Of a stretch of DNA of 10,229 nt, positions 1 through 6,657 are shown one piece after another. The DNA comes from Pseudomonadota bacterium. Lineage in GTDB: Bacteria; Pseudomonadota; Alphaproteobacteria; Rhizobiales; Xanthobacteraceae. The notes under the pieces were generated by a model. The model worked only from the letters and a program-made list of their open reading frames with translations, was not told where the DNA came from and did no database searches. A program made the translations under genes and the position numbers. Where the stretch lies: assembly GCA_023386635.1 (NCBI GenBank), contig JAEWJH010000046.1, forward strand, positions 1 through 10,229, read 5' to 3'. Position 1 is the stretch's first letter. Each line of letters begins with the position of its first letter.

Positions 1-97
1 CGGCCGGTAAGTCTTGTCAATCATCGTCTGTTCGCAGTTCGCTGTGATGTTTCAACCGATTACGCCGTAAAAAGCCCGCCGCCTCCCGAGAGTCAAC

Positions 98-1309
98 GTG
101 CCTGCCGCAACCGCCTCCCCGCCGGACGATCCGATCCGGCGCCGCCAGATTTCCCGCGCCATCGCGCTCCTCGCGCTCGCGGCCTTCGCCGGGCAATCGA
201 TGGTGCGCGTCACCGACTCGCTGTTGCCCCAGATTGCCACCGATCTCGGCGTCACCGTCGGCGCGGCCTCGATCGTCGTCACCGCCTATATGCTCAGCCA
301 CGGCTCGGTGCAGCTTCTGATCGGCCCGGTCGCCGACCAGTTCGGCAAATACCGCTGCATTGCTTATGCCGCCGTGGCGGCGACCGTGCTCACCTTCGCT
401 TGCGGCCTGGCGCAGTCGCTGCCGGTGCTGGTGGCGGCGCGGCTCGCCTGCGGGCTTGCCGCCGGATGGATCATTCCGCTGGCGATGGCCTATATCGGCG
501 ACGTCACCCCCTATGAACAACGCCAGCAGGTGCTCGGCCGGTTCCTGTCCGGCCAAATCATCGGCCAGCTATTTGGGCAATCCGCGGGAGGCATCCTCGG
601 CGACTGGTTCGGCTGGCGGCAGGTGTTCTTTTTCCTCGCCGCGCTGTTCGCCCTCGCCGCGCTCGGTCTTGTCTGGGAACTGATCCGCAATCCGCTCACG
701 CGGATCCAGCCGGCCGAGAAAGCGCCGGCGCGCGGTTTCGTCGCCGGCTATCGGGCGGTGCTCGGCGATCCCTGGTCGCGCTTCGTGGTGGTCGTCGCCT
801 TCCTGGAAAGCCTGCTGATGTTCGGCGCGTTCGCCTATGTGGGCGCCGACCTGCACCAGCGCTTCGATCTGTCATTCACGATGATCGGCGTCTGCGTCGG
901 CGCTTTCGCCATCGGCGGACTGATCTACAGTTCGTTTGTGCGCGCCTTCGTGAGCCGGCTCGGTCCACGCGGCCTCGCGGTGGGCGGCGGGATCATGCTG
1001 TTCGCAAGCTATCTGACGCTCACCGTCACGCCGGTGTGGTGGACCGCCCCCGTTTCGGTGATGGGGATCGGCCTCGGCTTCTACATGTTCCACAACACGC
1101 TGCAGACCTTCGCCACGCAGATGACGCCGTCCGCACGCGGCACCGCGGTCTCGCTATTCTCGGCGGCGCTTTATCTCGGACAGACGGCGGGCGTCGCGAC
1201 TGCGGCGCTCATCTTCGACCGGCTCGGCGGCGCGCCGGTGTTCGCCACAGCCGGCATTCTGCTGCTGCTGGTGTCGATATGGGTGGCACGGGCGATCGCC
1301 CGACGCTAG
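98..1309 (+). CDS. MFS transporter, probable DHA1-type drug/metabolite efflux permease
   Basis: A 403-residue, strongly hydrophobic protein of the length expected for a 12-helix major facilitator. The loop between helices 2 and 3 carries the MFS motif A pattern (GPVADQFGKYR, residues 76-86, with G76, D80, G83, K84 and R86). Around residues 152-175 in helix 5 there is a Gly-rich stretch (GQLFGQSAGG) resembling the antiporter motif C, which favours proton-driven export over uptake. Such proteins act in the inner membrane. The substrate cannot be read from the sequence. The start is GTG at 98; an in-frame TAA at 68-70 leaves no earlier start, and only a weak purine stretch (CGAGAG) precedes it. 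It is the only plus-strand protein gene here and ends 5 bases from the convergent popZ stop with no visible terminator between, so the two transcripts probably overlap. The family call is firm; the DHA1 subgroup and export direction are inference. Confidence 0.88.
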   Translation: MPAATASPPDDPIRRRQISRAIALLALAAFAGQSMVRVTDSLLPQIATDLGVTVGAASIVVTAYMLSHGSVQLLIGPVADQFGKYRCIAYAAVAATVLTFACGLAQSLPVLVAARLACGLAAGWIIPLAMAYIGDVTPYEQRQQVLGRFLSGQIIGQLFGQSAGGILGDWFGWRQVFFFLAALFALAALGLVWELIRNPLTRIQPAEKAPARGFVAGYRAVLGDPWSRFVVVVAFLESLLMFGAFAYVGADLHQRFDLSFTMIGVCVGAFAIGGLIYSSFVRAFVSRLGPRGLAVGGGIMLFASYLTLTVTPVWWTAPVSVMGIGLGFYMFHNTLQTFATQMTPSARGTAVSLFSAALYLGQTAGVATAALIFDRLGGAPVFATAGILLLLVSIWVARAIARR

Positions 1310-1314
1310 GCGGG

Positions 1315-2001
1315 TTAGACCCGGCCGCGCGAGACGCGCTCGATCTCGGCGCGCACGATCCGCTCGACCAGGCTCGGCAGATTGTCGTCGAGCCAGCTCT
1401 TGAGCATCGGCCGCAGCATCTCCTTGACCAGATCCTCAAGCGTGCGGGCGTTCTGGCCGAGAATGGTGTGGGCGAGCGAGTTGAACGCGCTGTCGACCGC
1501 CGCCGTCGTCGTGGCCGACATCAACGCATGATCGATCGCCGGCATGGCCGTCGATTGGGTGCTCGGCATGGCGCTGGGCATCGTGGGACGGCGCGGTTCT
1601 TCCGGCGCGCGCGGTGCGGCCGGCTCAACAGCCGAATACGGCCTGTCGCTGAAGACCACGTCTGATTCGCCATCGATGGTGCGGAAGTTCGCCGCGTTCG
1701 GCGGCGGTGGCGCGGTCATGGCTTCGGTGAGATCAAGCACCTCTGCTTCGGTCTGCGCCGGCTCGAATTCGGCGAGCACGGCGTCGATCTCTTGCTGCGG
1801 CTGCGGCATGACGGCCGGTGCCGGCTCGGGGGCCGGACGGGGTGCTGCGGCGACAGGTGCCGGAGCGGGCGGCGCAGGCGCAACAGACGGCTTCGGCGCC
1901 TCGGTCGCCATCTTGGCAGAATCGTCGTCAGCGATGATGCGGCGGATGGAAGCGAGAATCTCTTCCATCGACGGTTCTTGCACTTTCGCCGGCTGCGTCA
2001 T
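1315..2001 (-). CDS. popZ: PopZ/DUF2497 family polar organizing protein
   Basis: A 228-residue acidic protein with the three-part PopZ layout. The N-terminal helix matches the family signature (EPSMEEILASIRRIIADDD, residues 9-27). A low-complexity Pro/Ala linker follows (about 36-70, then a less biased region to about 165). The C-terminal helical oligomerisation region is about 168-226 and includes LVKEMLRPMLKSWLDDNLPS. In Caulobacter PopZ forms a polar matrix that anchors ParB-parS and gathers cell-cycle regulators; the same cytoplasmic role is inferred here. The frame is open further upstream to 2046, but the ATG at 2001 is chosen because the conserved N-terminus begins there and an AGGGA Shine-Dalgarno lies 7 bases upstream (2009-2013). 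It sits 135 bases downstream of tolC on the same strand. In related genomes I recall valS following this gene; here a convergent MFS gene follows instead. Caulobacter PopZ is shorter (about 177 residues), mainly because of the linker. Confidence 0.92.
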   Translation of the reverse strand: MTQPAKVQEPSMEEILASIRRIIADDDSAKMATEAPKPSVAPAPPAPAPVAAAPRPAPEPAPAVMPQPQQEIDAVLAEFEPAQTEAEVLDLTEAMTAPPPPNAANFRTIDGESDVVFSDRPYSAVEPAAPRAPEEPRRPTMPSAMPSTQSTAMPAIDHALMSATTTAAVDSAFNSLAHTILGQNARTLEDLVKEMLRPMLKSWLDDNLPSLVERIVRAEIERVSRGRV

Positions 2002-2088
2002 CGTCGCGTCCCTGTGCCGCAAGACCGCTGGCGCGCGCCCAAACAAATTGCGCCAGACGAATCAAACCACGTTTCGACGATCTTATAC

Positions 2089-2112
2089 GCCTGCCCCCAT
2101 CGGATGGGAGGC
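2089..2112 (-). terminator. Weak hairpin downstream of tolC
   Basis: About 25 bases past the tolC stop the minus strand can form a stem from GCCTCCCAT pairing with ATGGGGGCAGGC, with a three-base loop and a small bulge. No U-run follows, so factor-independent termination is doubtful. It could slow read-through from tolC into popZ or have no role. Confidence 0.22.
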
Positions 2113-2136
2113 GGAATTATTCAGGCTCGCGGGCGT

Positions 2137-3543
2137 TCAGCGGCCGTCGGGCGTGCGCATGCCGAACCAGCTATCGCGCACCTGATGGTAGTGCACGCGC
2201 GCGTCATAGGTCGGAACACGCAAGCCCAGCACCTGCGGCGCGAGCCGCCCGACCGACGACAGCAGCGCATAGGAGGCGACGACACGATCGCGCTGCGCCG
2301 TCACCAGCGCGACGCGCGCATTCACCAGTTCCTGCTGGGCATTGAGGACGTCGAGCGTCGTGCGCTGACCGACACGCGCCTCTTCGCGCACGCCGTTGAG
2401 CGCGATCTCGGCCGCCTGCACCTGTGACTGGGTGGCTTCGACATTGGCCTTCGCGGCCTCAAGCTGGCCCCAGGATTGCACCGCAACCTGCCGCACCGAA
2501 TCGCGCGCGGTGTCGAGATCGAGCCGGCGCTGTCCGAGCGTTTCCTTGGCCTGGCGGATGGTCGAATATTCAGATCCACCCTGATACAGCGGCACCGAGA
2601 CCTGACCGATGATCGAAGCCGAGAACGTCTTCAACTGCGTCGGCGAGCTTTCCAGCGCCTGCTGCGCGTTGCCTTGCAGGGTGACAGTCGGCGACAGCGC
2701 GCCCTCCGCGACGCGGACCTGCAACTCGGCGACATCGACGCCGTGCTGAGCCGAAACGACGTTCGGATGGCGCATCGTCGCGACATTCACGACCTCGCCG
2801 AGATTGTGAGGCGAGAACCGGTCGACGGGGCTTGCCGCCGTCAGCCCGCCGGGATCGTTGCCGATCACCTGACGATAGACCGCGGACGAGGTCTTGAAAT
2901 TGGATTCCGCCGTCAGCACCTGCGACCGCCCGGAAGCAAGACGCGACTCCGATTGCGCCACGTCGGTCCGGGTCACCTCACCGACATTGAAACGGTCGCG
3001 CGTCTGGCGCAGCTGTTCGGTCAGCACCTCGACGTTGCGACGCTGCAGATCGAGGATGGCGCGATCGCGCAGGAGATTCATGTAGGCCGTGGCGGCGTTG
3101 AGCAGGACGGTCTGTTCGGTGCTGCGCAAGGTTTCCCGCGCTGCGAACACGCTGCTCTCGGCCTGGCGCGTGCGGTTTGCGGTCTGGAAGCCGTTGTAGA
3201 GCGTCTGCGTCGCTGTGACGCCGACGCTGCTCGGCGTCATCGTGCCGGACTGCAGAATGTACTGGTTCGCGGTGGTCGACTGCTTCGACGTCGTATTGGT
3301 GAACTGCTCGCCGATGCTGCCTGAGACGGTCACCCGCGGCCGATATCCGGCGAGCGCCTGCGGCACGCCTTCGTCGATCGCACGGACGTTGGCACGCTGC
3401 GCATTCAGTTGCGGGTTGTTGGCGTAGGCGGCCGCCAGCGCCGTTTCCAGCGTCTCGGCATGTGCGCTCGCGCCGGCCACAACGGCAAATGCCGTCACCG
3501 CAGGACCCAGCCACCCCAGCCGTATGTGCATTCGACGCAACAT
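2137..3543 (-). CDS. tolC: TolC family outer-membrane channel protein
   Basis: A 468-residue precursor. Residues 1-29 form a Sec signal peptide: basic start (MLRRMHIR), hydrophobic core (LGPAVTAFAVVAGAS) and an AHA cleavage site before ETLETALAAAYANNPQL, the usual opening of mature TolC proteins. Two outer-membrane efflux (OEP) repeats follow, roughly residues 30-235 and 245-440, rich in the Gln/Ala/Arg heptad-like helices of the periplasmic barrel. TolC trimers link inner-membrane type I secretion or RND/MFS efflux pumps to the cell exterior. The C-terminal tail (HYHQVRDSWFGMRTPDGR) resembles those I recall from rhizobial homologues. The frame is open to 3651, but the ATG at 3543 gives a proper signal peptide; an alternative ATG at 3531 would shorten its basic end by four residues, and neither has a clear Shine-Dalgarno. 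It lies 153 bases downstream of the PIMT-like gene and upstream of popZ, all on the minus strand. No pump partner is adjacent, fitting a general-purpose TolC. Confidence 0.93.
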   Translation of the reverse strand: MLRRMHIRLGWLGPAVTAFAVVAGASAHAETLETALAAAYANNPQLNAQRANVRAIDEGVPQALAGYRPRVTVSGSIGEQFTNTTSKQSTTANQYILQSGTMTPSSVGVTATQTLYNGFQTANRTRQAESSVFAARETLRSTEQTVLLNAATAYMNLLRDRAILDLQRRNVEVLTEQLRQTRDRFNVGEVTRTDVAQSESRLASGRSQVLTAESNFKTSSAVYRQVIGNDPGGLTAASPVDRFSPHNLGEVVNVATMRHPNVVSAQHGVDVAELQVRVAEGALSPTVTLQGNAQQALESSPTQLKTFSASIIGQVSVPLYQGGSEYSTIRQAKETLGQRRLDLDTARDSVRQVAVQSWGQLEAAKANVEATQSQVQAAEIALNGVREEARVGQRTTLDVLNAQQELVNARVALVTAQRDRVVASYALLSSVGRLAPQVLGLRVPTYDARVHYHQVRDSWFGMRTPDGR

Positions 3544-3696
3544 CAAAACCCCGGCGGCACCCGACACAACGCCGGCACCCCACTCACGGAACCTGACGAA
3601 ACCATAGTGAGGTCCGCCGCAGTGCACACCCCCTGAGACGGCCTCCCCCACAGAAACCTTCCCGGCGGCGACTTTTAGGCCACACCCCGCGAACGG

Positions 3697-4359
3697 TCAG
3701 AAGGCAAATGCGGGAACTTTCGCGAAACCGGGCAGCGCCGCTGCAGCGGCATCGAACACAGGCCGGCCGGAGATCCCAGTGCCGTCCTTGCGATAGAGCA
3801 TGGCCTTGCTCGCGGGGCCGGTCCCGAGCACACACATCAACCGGCCGCCATCGCGCAATTGATCGCCCAGCGCTGAGGGCAACTCCTCGATCGCACCGTT
3901 GATGATGATCACGTCGTAAGGCGCACGCGTCGCGAAACCCGATTCGAGCGGCCCCTCGACGATCTGCACCGGCGCAGACCCGACGTCGCGCACTGCTTCG
4001 ACGGCCTGGCGCGCCAGCGCCGGGTCGAGTTCCAGTCCGACGACAGAGCCGGCCACATAGGACAGCACGGCGGACGAATATCCGGTCGCGGTGCCGACAT
4101 CGAGCACCCGGTCGGCCGGACCGACTTCTGCGATCTGCATAAACTTGGCGAGCACCATCGGCTTGAGCAGGCAGCGCGCGGGCGTGCCCGTCGTCACCGG
4201 CACGTCGAGATCGAGATAAGCGATGCCGGCCCGCTCGGCCGGCACGAAGCGTTCACGCGGGACGGACAAAAACGCGGAAATGATCCGCAAGTCGGTCACG
4301 TCATTGGGGCGAATCTGGCCGTCCACCATCATCCGCCGCGCGGTCGCGAAATCGAGCAT
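3697..4359 (-). CDS. PIMT-like (COG2518) SAM-dependent methyltransferase
   Basis: A 220-residue class I methyltransferase that would usually be annotated protein-L-isoaspartate O-methyltransferase. SAM motif I is VLDVGTATGY (85-94), the acidic strand-2 end is VVGLELDP (106-113), motif II is YDVIIINGAIEELP (148-161) and motif III is DGGRLMCVLG (170-179). The N-terminal half fits the PIMT fold (RPNDVTDLRIISAF, VPRERFVP, then YLDLDVPV). The segment that in true PIMT reads ISQP or similar, with a catalytic Ser/Thr, is CLLKPMVLA (63-71) here, with Leu at that place, so isoaspartate repair is uncertain. The ATG at 4359 is chosen over the longer frame to 4557 because the conserved N-terminus (MLDFATARRMMVDGQIRPND) starts there and a GAGG lies about 7 bases upstream. 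The longer frame would also cross the tRNA-Cys gene. It is the first gene of the minus-strand tolC-popZ group. The fold is certain; the substrate is not. Confidence 0.85.
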   Translation of the reverse strand: MLDFATARRMMVDGQIRPNDVTDLRIISAFLSVPRERFVPAERAGIAYLDLDVPVTTGTPARCLLKPMVLAKFMQIAEVGPADRVLDVGTATGYSSAVLSYVAGSVVGLELDPALARQAVEAVRDVGSAPVQIVEGPLESGFATRAPYDVIIINGAIEELPSALGDQLRDGGRLMCVLGTGPASKAMLYRKDGTGISGRPVFDAAAAALPGFAKVPAFAF

Positions 4360-4461
4360 CGAGTGCCTCAAGTCGTGCGGGAAACAGCGGCGTTTTGCGG
4401 CAACCCTTCCGAAAAGGCAAGCAATGGGCACCGTCATGTGCACCTGCGTGTGAAACCGCGG

Positions 4462-4490
4462 TTGTCGGCCCCCGCCGGGTCCTATATAGC
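4462..4490 (+). promoter_or_regulatory. Candidate sigma-70-type promoter of tRNA-Cys
   Basis: TTGTCG at 4462-4467 could be the -35 box, with TATAGC at 4485-4490 after a 17-base spacer as the -10; it is embedded in CTATATAGC, so TATATA at 4483 is an alternative. This places the start of transcription near 4497, about 5 bases before the mature tRNA, which suits a stable-RNA promoter. Assigned by eye from consensus only. Confidence 0.5.
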
Positions 4491-4501
4491 GACTGCCGGA
4501 C

Positions 4502-4575
4502 GGCCACGTGGCGGAGTGGTGACGCAGCGGACTGCAAATCCGCGTACCCCGGTTCAATTCCGGGCGTGGCCTCCA
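4502..4575 (+). tRNA. tRNA-Cys (anticodon GCA)
   Basis: A full 74-base cloverleaf. The acceptor stem is GGCCACG (4502-4508) with CGTGGCC (4565-4571), the discriminator U is at 4572 as expected for tRNA-Cys, and the CCA is encoded at 4573-4575. The D stem pairs GCG (4511-4513) with CGC (4523-4525). The anticodon stem GCGGA/TCCGC encloses the loop CTGCAAA with GCA at 4534-4536. The T stem CCCGG/CCGGG encloses TTCAATT. It reads UGC and UGU codons. It is divergent from the PIMT-like gene and 64 bases ahead of tRNA-Asn. Confidence 0.97.
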
Positions 4576-4595
4576 GTTTCACAACAGCACCGGGA

Positions 4596-4611
4596 ACGCT
4601 TTGCAAAGCGT
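4596..4611. repeat. Perfect 16-bp palindrome in the tRNA spacer
   Basis: ACGCTTTGCAAAGCGT reads the same on both strands and can form a 6-bp stem with a TGCA loop in RNA. Flanking CCGG on each side could extend the stem with a two-base bulge, and GCGTTTGTT follows. It could be a weak terminator or processing signal for tRNA-Cys, or a protein-binding site over the putative tRNA-Asn -35 box that it contains. Confidence 0.5.
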
Positions 4612-4628
4612 CCGGCGTTTGTTATGAG
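4601..4628 (+). promoter_or_regulatory. Candidate promoter of tRNA-Asn
   Basis: TTGCAA (4601-4606) and TATGAG (4623-4628), 16 bases apart, are in nearly the same position relative to tRNA-Asn as the candidate boxes are to tRNA-Cys: 39 versus 40 bases from the -35 box to the mature 5' end, and 12 bases from the -10 box in both. The -10 match is poor, so co-transcription from the tRNA-Cys promoter is equally possible. Confidence 0.33.
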
Positions 4629-4639
4629 GCGCCGCGCAT

Positions 4640-4714
4640 TCCTCGGTAGCTCAGCGGTAGAGCATCCGACTGTTAATCGGATGGTCGCTGGTTCGAATCC
4701 AGCCCGGGGAGCCA
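4640..4714 (+). tRNA. tRNA-Asn (anticodon GTT)
   Basis: A full 75-base cloverleaf. The acceptor stem is TCCTCGG (4640-4646) with CCGGGGA (4704-4710, one T-G wobble), the discriminator G is at 4711 and the CCA is encoded at 4712-4714. The D stem is GCTC/GAGC. The anticodon stem TCCGA/TCGGA encloses CTGTTAA with GTT at 4672-4674. The T arm is GCTGG-TTCGAAT-CCAGC. It reads AAC and AAU. The MetE-like gene converges on it, leaving 38 bases between; the T-rich stretch at 4718-4727 may help end the tRNA transcript. Confidence 0.97.
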
Positions 4715-4742
4715 AACTTTTCCTTTAAAAATCAAATACTTA

Positions 4743-4767
4743 CGAGAAAGCGCTAAACCCATAGCGC
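4743..4767 (-). terminator. Possible intrinsic terminator of the MetE-like gene
   Basis: On the minus strand GCGCTA (4767-4762) pairs with TAGCGC (4755-4750) around a six-base loop, followed directly by TTTCTCG. The stem is short and the T-run is broken, so strength is doubtful. The hairpin includes the TAG stop codon (4755-4753) itself. It lies where the minus-strand operon must stop before the convergent tRNA genes. Confidence 0.4.
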
Positions 4768-5919
4768 CTTGCTGGCGAGCCGTGCCCCTTCGGCCAGCGC
4801 CTCCAGTTTCGCCCACATGATCGACGGGTGGACCCTGCGATGGAAAGGTCCCTGCGCGAATCCGCAATCAGTGCCGGCAATGACGTTCTCCCGCCCGACC
4901 AGATTGGCGAGCCGCACCAGCCGTTCGGCCACCAGTTCGGGATGCTCGACGACATTGGTGGCATGGCTGATGACACCGGGAATGAGCACCTGCCCCGGCG
5001 CGAGCCTGGCATCCTTCCACACCGTCCATTCGTGCTCGTGACGCGGATTGGCGCCTTCGATCACATAGGCACCGACCTTCACCTTCAGAATCAGGTCGAC
5101 GATCGATTTGAGCGGCACGTCGCTGGTGTGCGGTCCCGGCCAGCTTCCCCAGCAGACATGATAGCGGATGCGATCCTGCGGCAGACCGGCGATGGCGTGG
5201 TTGATGACTTCCACCTGCCGCTCCAGCCAGCGCCGGTAATCGTCGAAGCTCGCCGGCGGCACCATCCGATCGAAGGTCACCGCATTGCGCGCATCGTCGA
5301 GTTGCACCAGGAAGCCGGCATCGACGATCATCTTGTATTCGGTGCGCATCGCCTCGGCGATCGCCCACAAGAGTTCGTCGTCGTTTTTGTAGAATTCGTT
5401 CTTACGGTCAGGGATCACGCTCGCGGGCGCGGCGACCGGCAGAAACGCTTCGGTCGCCGGCGAGGTTTTCAACGCCGCCTTGAAGTTATCGATATCGCGC
5501 TGAAGCTCGGCCTGTCCCGTATAGGTCACCGGCCCGACGCAGACGGCTTCCACCGTGGTCGAAACGCCGTCATTCGCGTCGAGCTCGGCATAGAACTCCG
5601 CGAACCGCTCGCGGTCCGCGCCACGCTTGAACGGATTGGCACCGCCCGCGATCGGCCGGCGCTCGAAGCCGCTCAACCGCTCCAGCGCATATTGCGACCA
5701 GCTGATCGCCTTGCCGAACTCACCATCGCTGACCACATCGATGCCGGCCGCCACCTGCTGGCGCACGATCTCGGCGACTGACTGCGTCAAACAGCGTTCA
5801 TAAGCCGGCTTGTCGTAAGGCTTGCCGCCCTGCCGGGCGCGCAGAAAAGTCTGCAGCGCCTCCGGGCGGATCAGGCTGCCGACATGGGTGGTAAGAATGC
5901 GATCGGTGCTGCGCTTCAT
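4753..5919 (-). CDS. Stand-alone MetE C-terminal-domain-like zinc methyltransferase
   Basis: A 388-residue protein of the cobalamin-independent methionine synthase superfamily (COG0620), corresponding to the catalytic C-terminal barrel of MetE without its N-terminal half. All four zinc/thiol-site residues are visible: H254 and C256 in YHVCWGSW, E288 in YVIEGANPR and C352 in GTDCGF. The N-terminal strand TTHVGSLIRP (10-19) and VVSDGE (62-67) match the loops that bind the pterin and amino-acid substrate in MetE. The family moves alkyl groups onto zinc-bound thiols. Whether this member makes methionine is unknown, since short relatives have varied or unassigned substrates. The ATG at 5919 is preferred because GGGA lies 8 bases upstream; an ATG at 5928 would add MFG and has no proper spacing. 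It lies 119 bases downstream of the dioxygenase on the same strand and could share its transcript. Confidence 0.85.
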   Translation of the reverse strand: MKRSTDRILTTHVGSLIRPEALQTFLRARQGGKPYDKPAYERCLTQSVAEIVRQQVAAGIDVVSDGEFGKAISWSQYALERLSGFERRPIAGGANPFKRGADRERFAEFYAELDANDGVSTTVEAVCVGPVTYTGQAELQRDIDNFKAALKTSPATEAFLPVAAPASVIPDRKNEFYKNDDELLWAIAEAMRTEYKMIVDAGFLVQLDDARNAVTFDRMVPPASFDDYRRWLERQVEVINHAIAGLPQDRIRYHVCWGSWPGPHTSDVPLKSIVDLILKVKVGAYVIEGANPRHEHEWTVWKDARLAPGQVLIPGVISHATNVVEHPELVAERLVRLANLVGRENVIAGTDCGFAQGPFHRRVHPSIMWAKLEALAEGARLASKALWV

Positions 5920-5934
5920 GCCAAACATCCCGCT

Positions 5935-5946
5935 GACACAGGTGTC
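5935..5946. promoter_or_regulatory. Short dyad upstream of the MetE-like gene
   Basis: GACAC-AG-GTGTC is a perfect 5-base inverted repeat 15 bases before the chosen start. A TTGACC on the minus strand at 5978-5973 could be a -35 box for a separate promoter, but I see no convincing -10. It could be an operator half-site pair or chance. Confidence 0.2.
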
Positions 5947-6038
5947 GCCAGCGAAAGCGCAAACCGCGGCCGGGTCAAGTCATCCGCGAGGACGGCAAGC
6001 CGGCTTTCTGCGCCGCCTTGCCCATCCATGTCGCCCAC

Positions 6039-6623
6039 TCACGCGACGCGCTTGACCCACCCCGCCGGCGGCTTCTTGCCCGGATGGATCGCCCCACAAT
6101 TGGGACACTTGCGCGCGGCTTCGTTGGCAAAGAACGCTTCGTAGATCGGCGGCAAATCGCGCACCAGATGCTCGACCTTCACCTCCGCGCGGTGCACCAG
6201 CGCGTTGCACGCGAAGCAATACCATTCGAACCCGTCGACATCGTCGCCGGCGTGGCGCTTCGGCTCGACCACCAGGCCGATCGAGCCCTCTTCATAACGC
6301 TGCGGCGAGTGGCGCACATGCGCCGGCAGCAGAAACACCTCGCCCTCGCGGACCGGCACATCATAGAACTGGTCGTTGTCGACCACCTTGAGCACCATGT
6401 TGCCTTTGAGCTGGTAGAAAAACTCCTCGACCGGATCGTCGTGATAATCGGTGCGCTCGTTCGGACCGCCGACCACCATCACGGTCATCTCGCCATACTC
6501 GAACACCTTCTTGTTGCCGACCGGCGGCTTGAGCAGATGGCGATGCTCGTCGATCCATTTCTGGAAATTGAAGGCCCGCAGCCGCGGACGATCGGTGATA
6601 GAATTGTTGGGGCGATCAAGCAT
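6039..6623 (-). CDS. nbaC: 3-hydroxyanthranilate 3,4-dioxygenase
   Basis: A 194-residue cupin that opens the ring of 3-hydroxyanthranilate with O2 to give 2-amino-3-carboxymuconate semialdehyde. That product closes spontaneously to quinolinate or is decarboxylated in tryptophan/2-nitrobenzoate catabolism. The Fe(II) ligands known from the Cupriavidus enzyme align to H61, E67 (HDDPVEEFFYQ) and H105 (HVRHSPQR). Substrate residues align to R57, R109 and E120. The C-terminal rubredoxin-like site of bacterial enzymes is complete: C136/C139 (WYCFAC) and C173/C176 (KCPNCG). VGGPNERTDYHDDP is near-identical to the family signature. The ATG at 6623 has a strong GGGAGG 5 bases upstream. It is cytoplasmic. 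It follows livF by 133 bases on the same strand, suggesting that the transporter brings in a precursor. No kynureninase, ACMS decarboxylase or quinolinate phosphoribosyltransferase gene is in view, so catabolic versus NAD role cannot be decided. The 10-residue tail after HPG is slightly longer than in the Cupriavidus enzyme. Genes for this enzyme are also called haaO. Confidence 0.95.
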   Translation of the reverse strand: MLDRPNNSITDRPRLRAFNFQKWIDEHRHLLKPPVGNKKVFEYGEMTVMVVGGPNERTDYHDDPVEEFFYQLKGNMVLKVVDNDQFYDVPVREGEVFLLPAHVRHSPQRYEEGSIGLVVEPKRHAGDDVDGFEWYCFACNALVHRAEVKVEHLVRDLPPIYEAFFANEAARKCPNCGAIHPGKKPPAGWVKRVA

Positions 6624-6657
6624 CGGCGCCTCCCGTTCAAGGATGTTGACGAAGTGT

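Noticed and set aside
14..48. TTGTCA at 14-19 as the -35 box of an MFS promoter
   Set aside because: No acceptable -10 box at 16-18 bases spacing, so not annotated.
17..556. 179-codon minus-strand open frame opposite the MFS gene
   Set aside because: Charge-rich, without motifs, and antisense to clear membrane-protein coding sequence; a GC-rich shadow frame.
1792..1905. Low-complexity stretch in popZ that might be taken for a repeat array
   Set aside because: It encodes the Pro/Ala linker normal for PopZ, and no regular DNA unit is seen.
2476..3324. 282-codon plus-strand open frame opposite tolC
   Set aside because: It is the complement of a confidently identified tolC. Its Arg/Gln/His-rich composition is typical of antisense frames in GC-rich DNA, and it has no recognisable domain.
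4700..4752. tRNA-Asn 3' end as an integration (att) site
   Set aside because: No integrase, no second copy of the tRNA 3' end and no change in gene style on either side within the window.
5997..6006. Ten-base palindrome AAGCCGGCTT between the dioxygenase and the MetE-like gene
   Set aside because: Too short, with no loop and no T-run. Such palindromes are expected by chance in DNA of this base composition.
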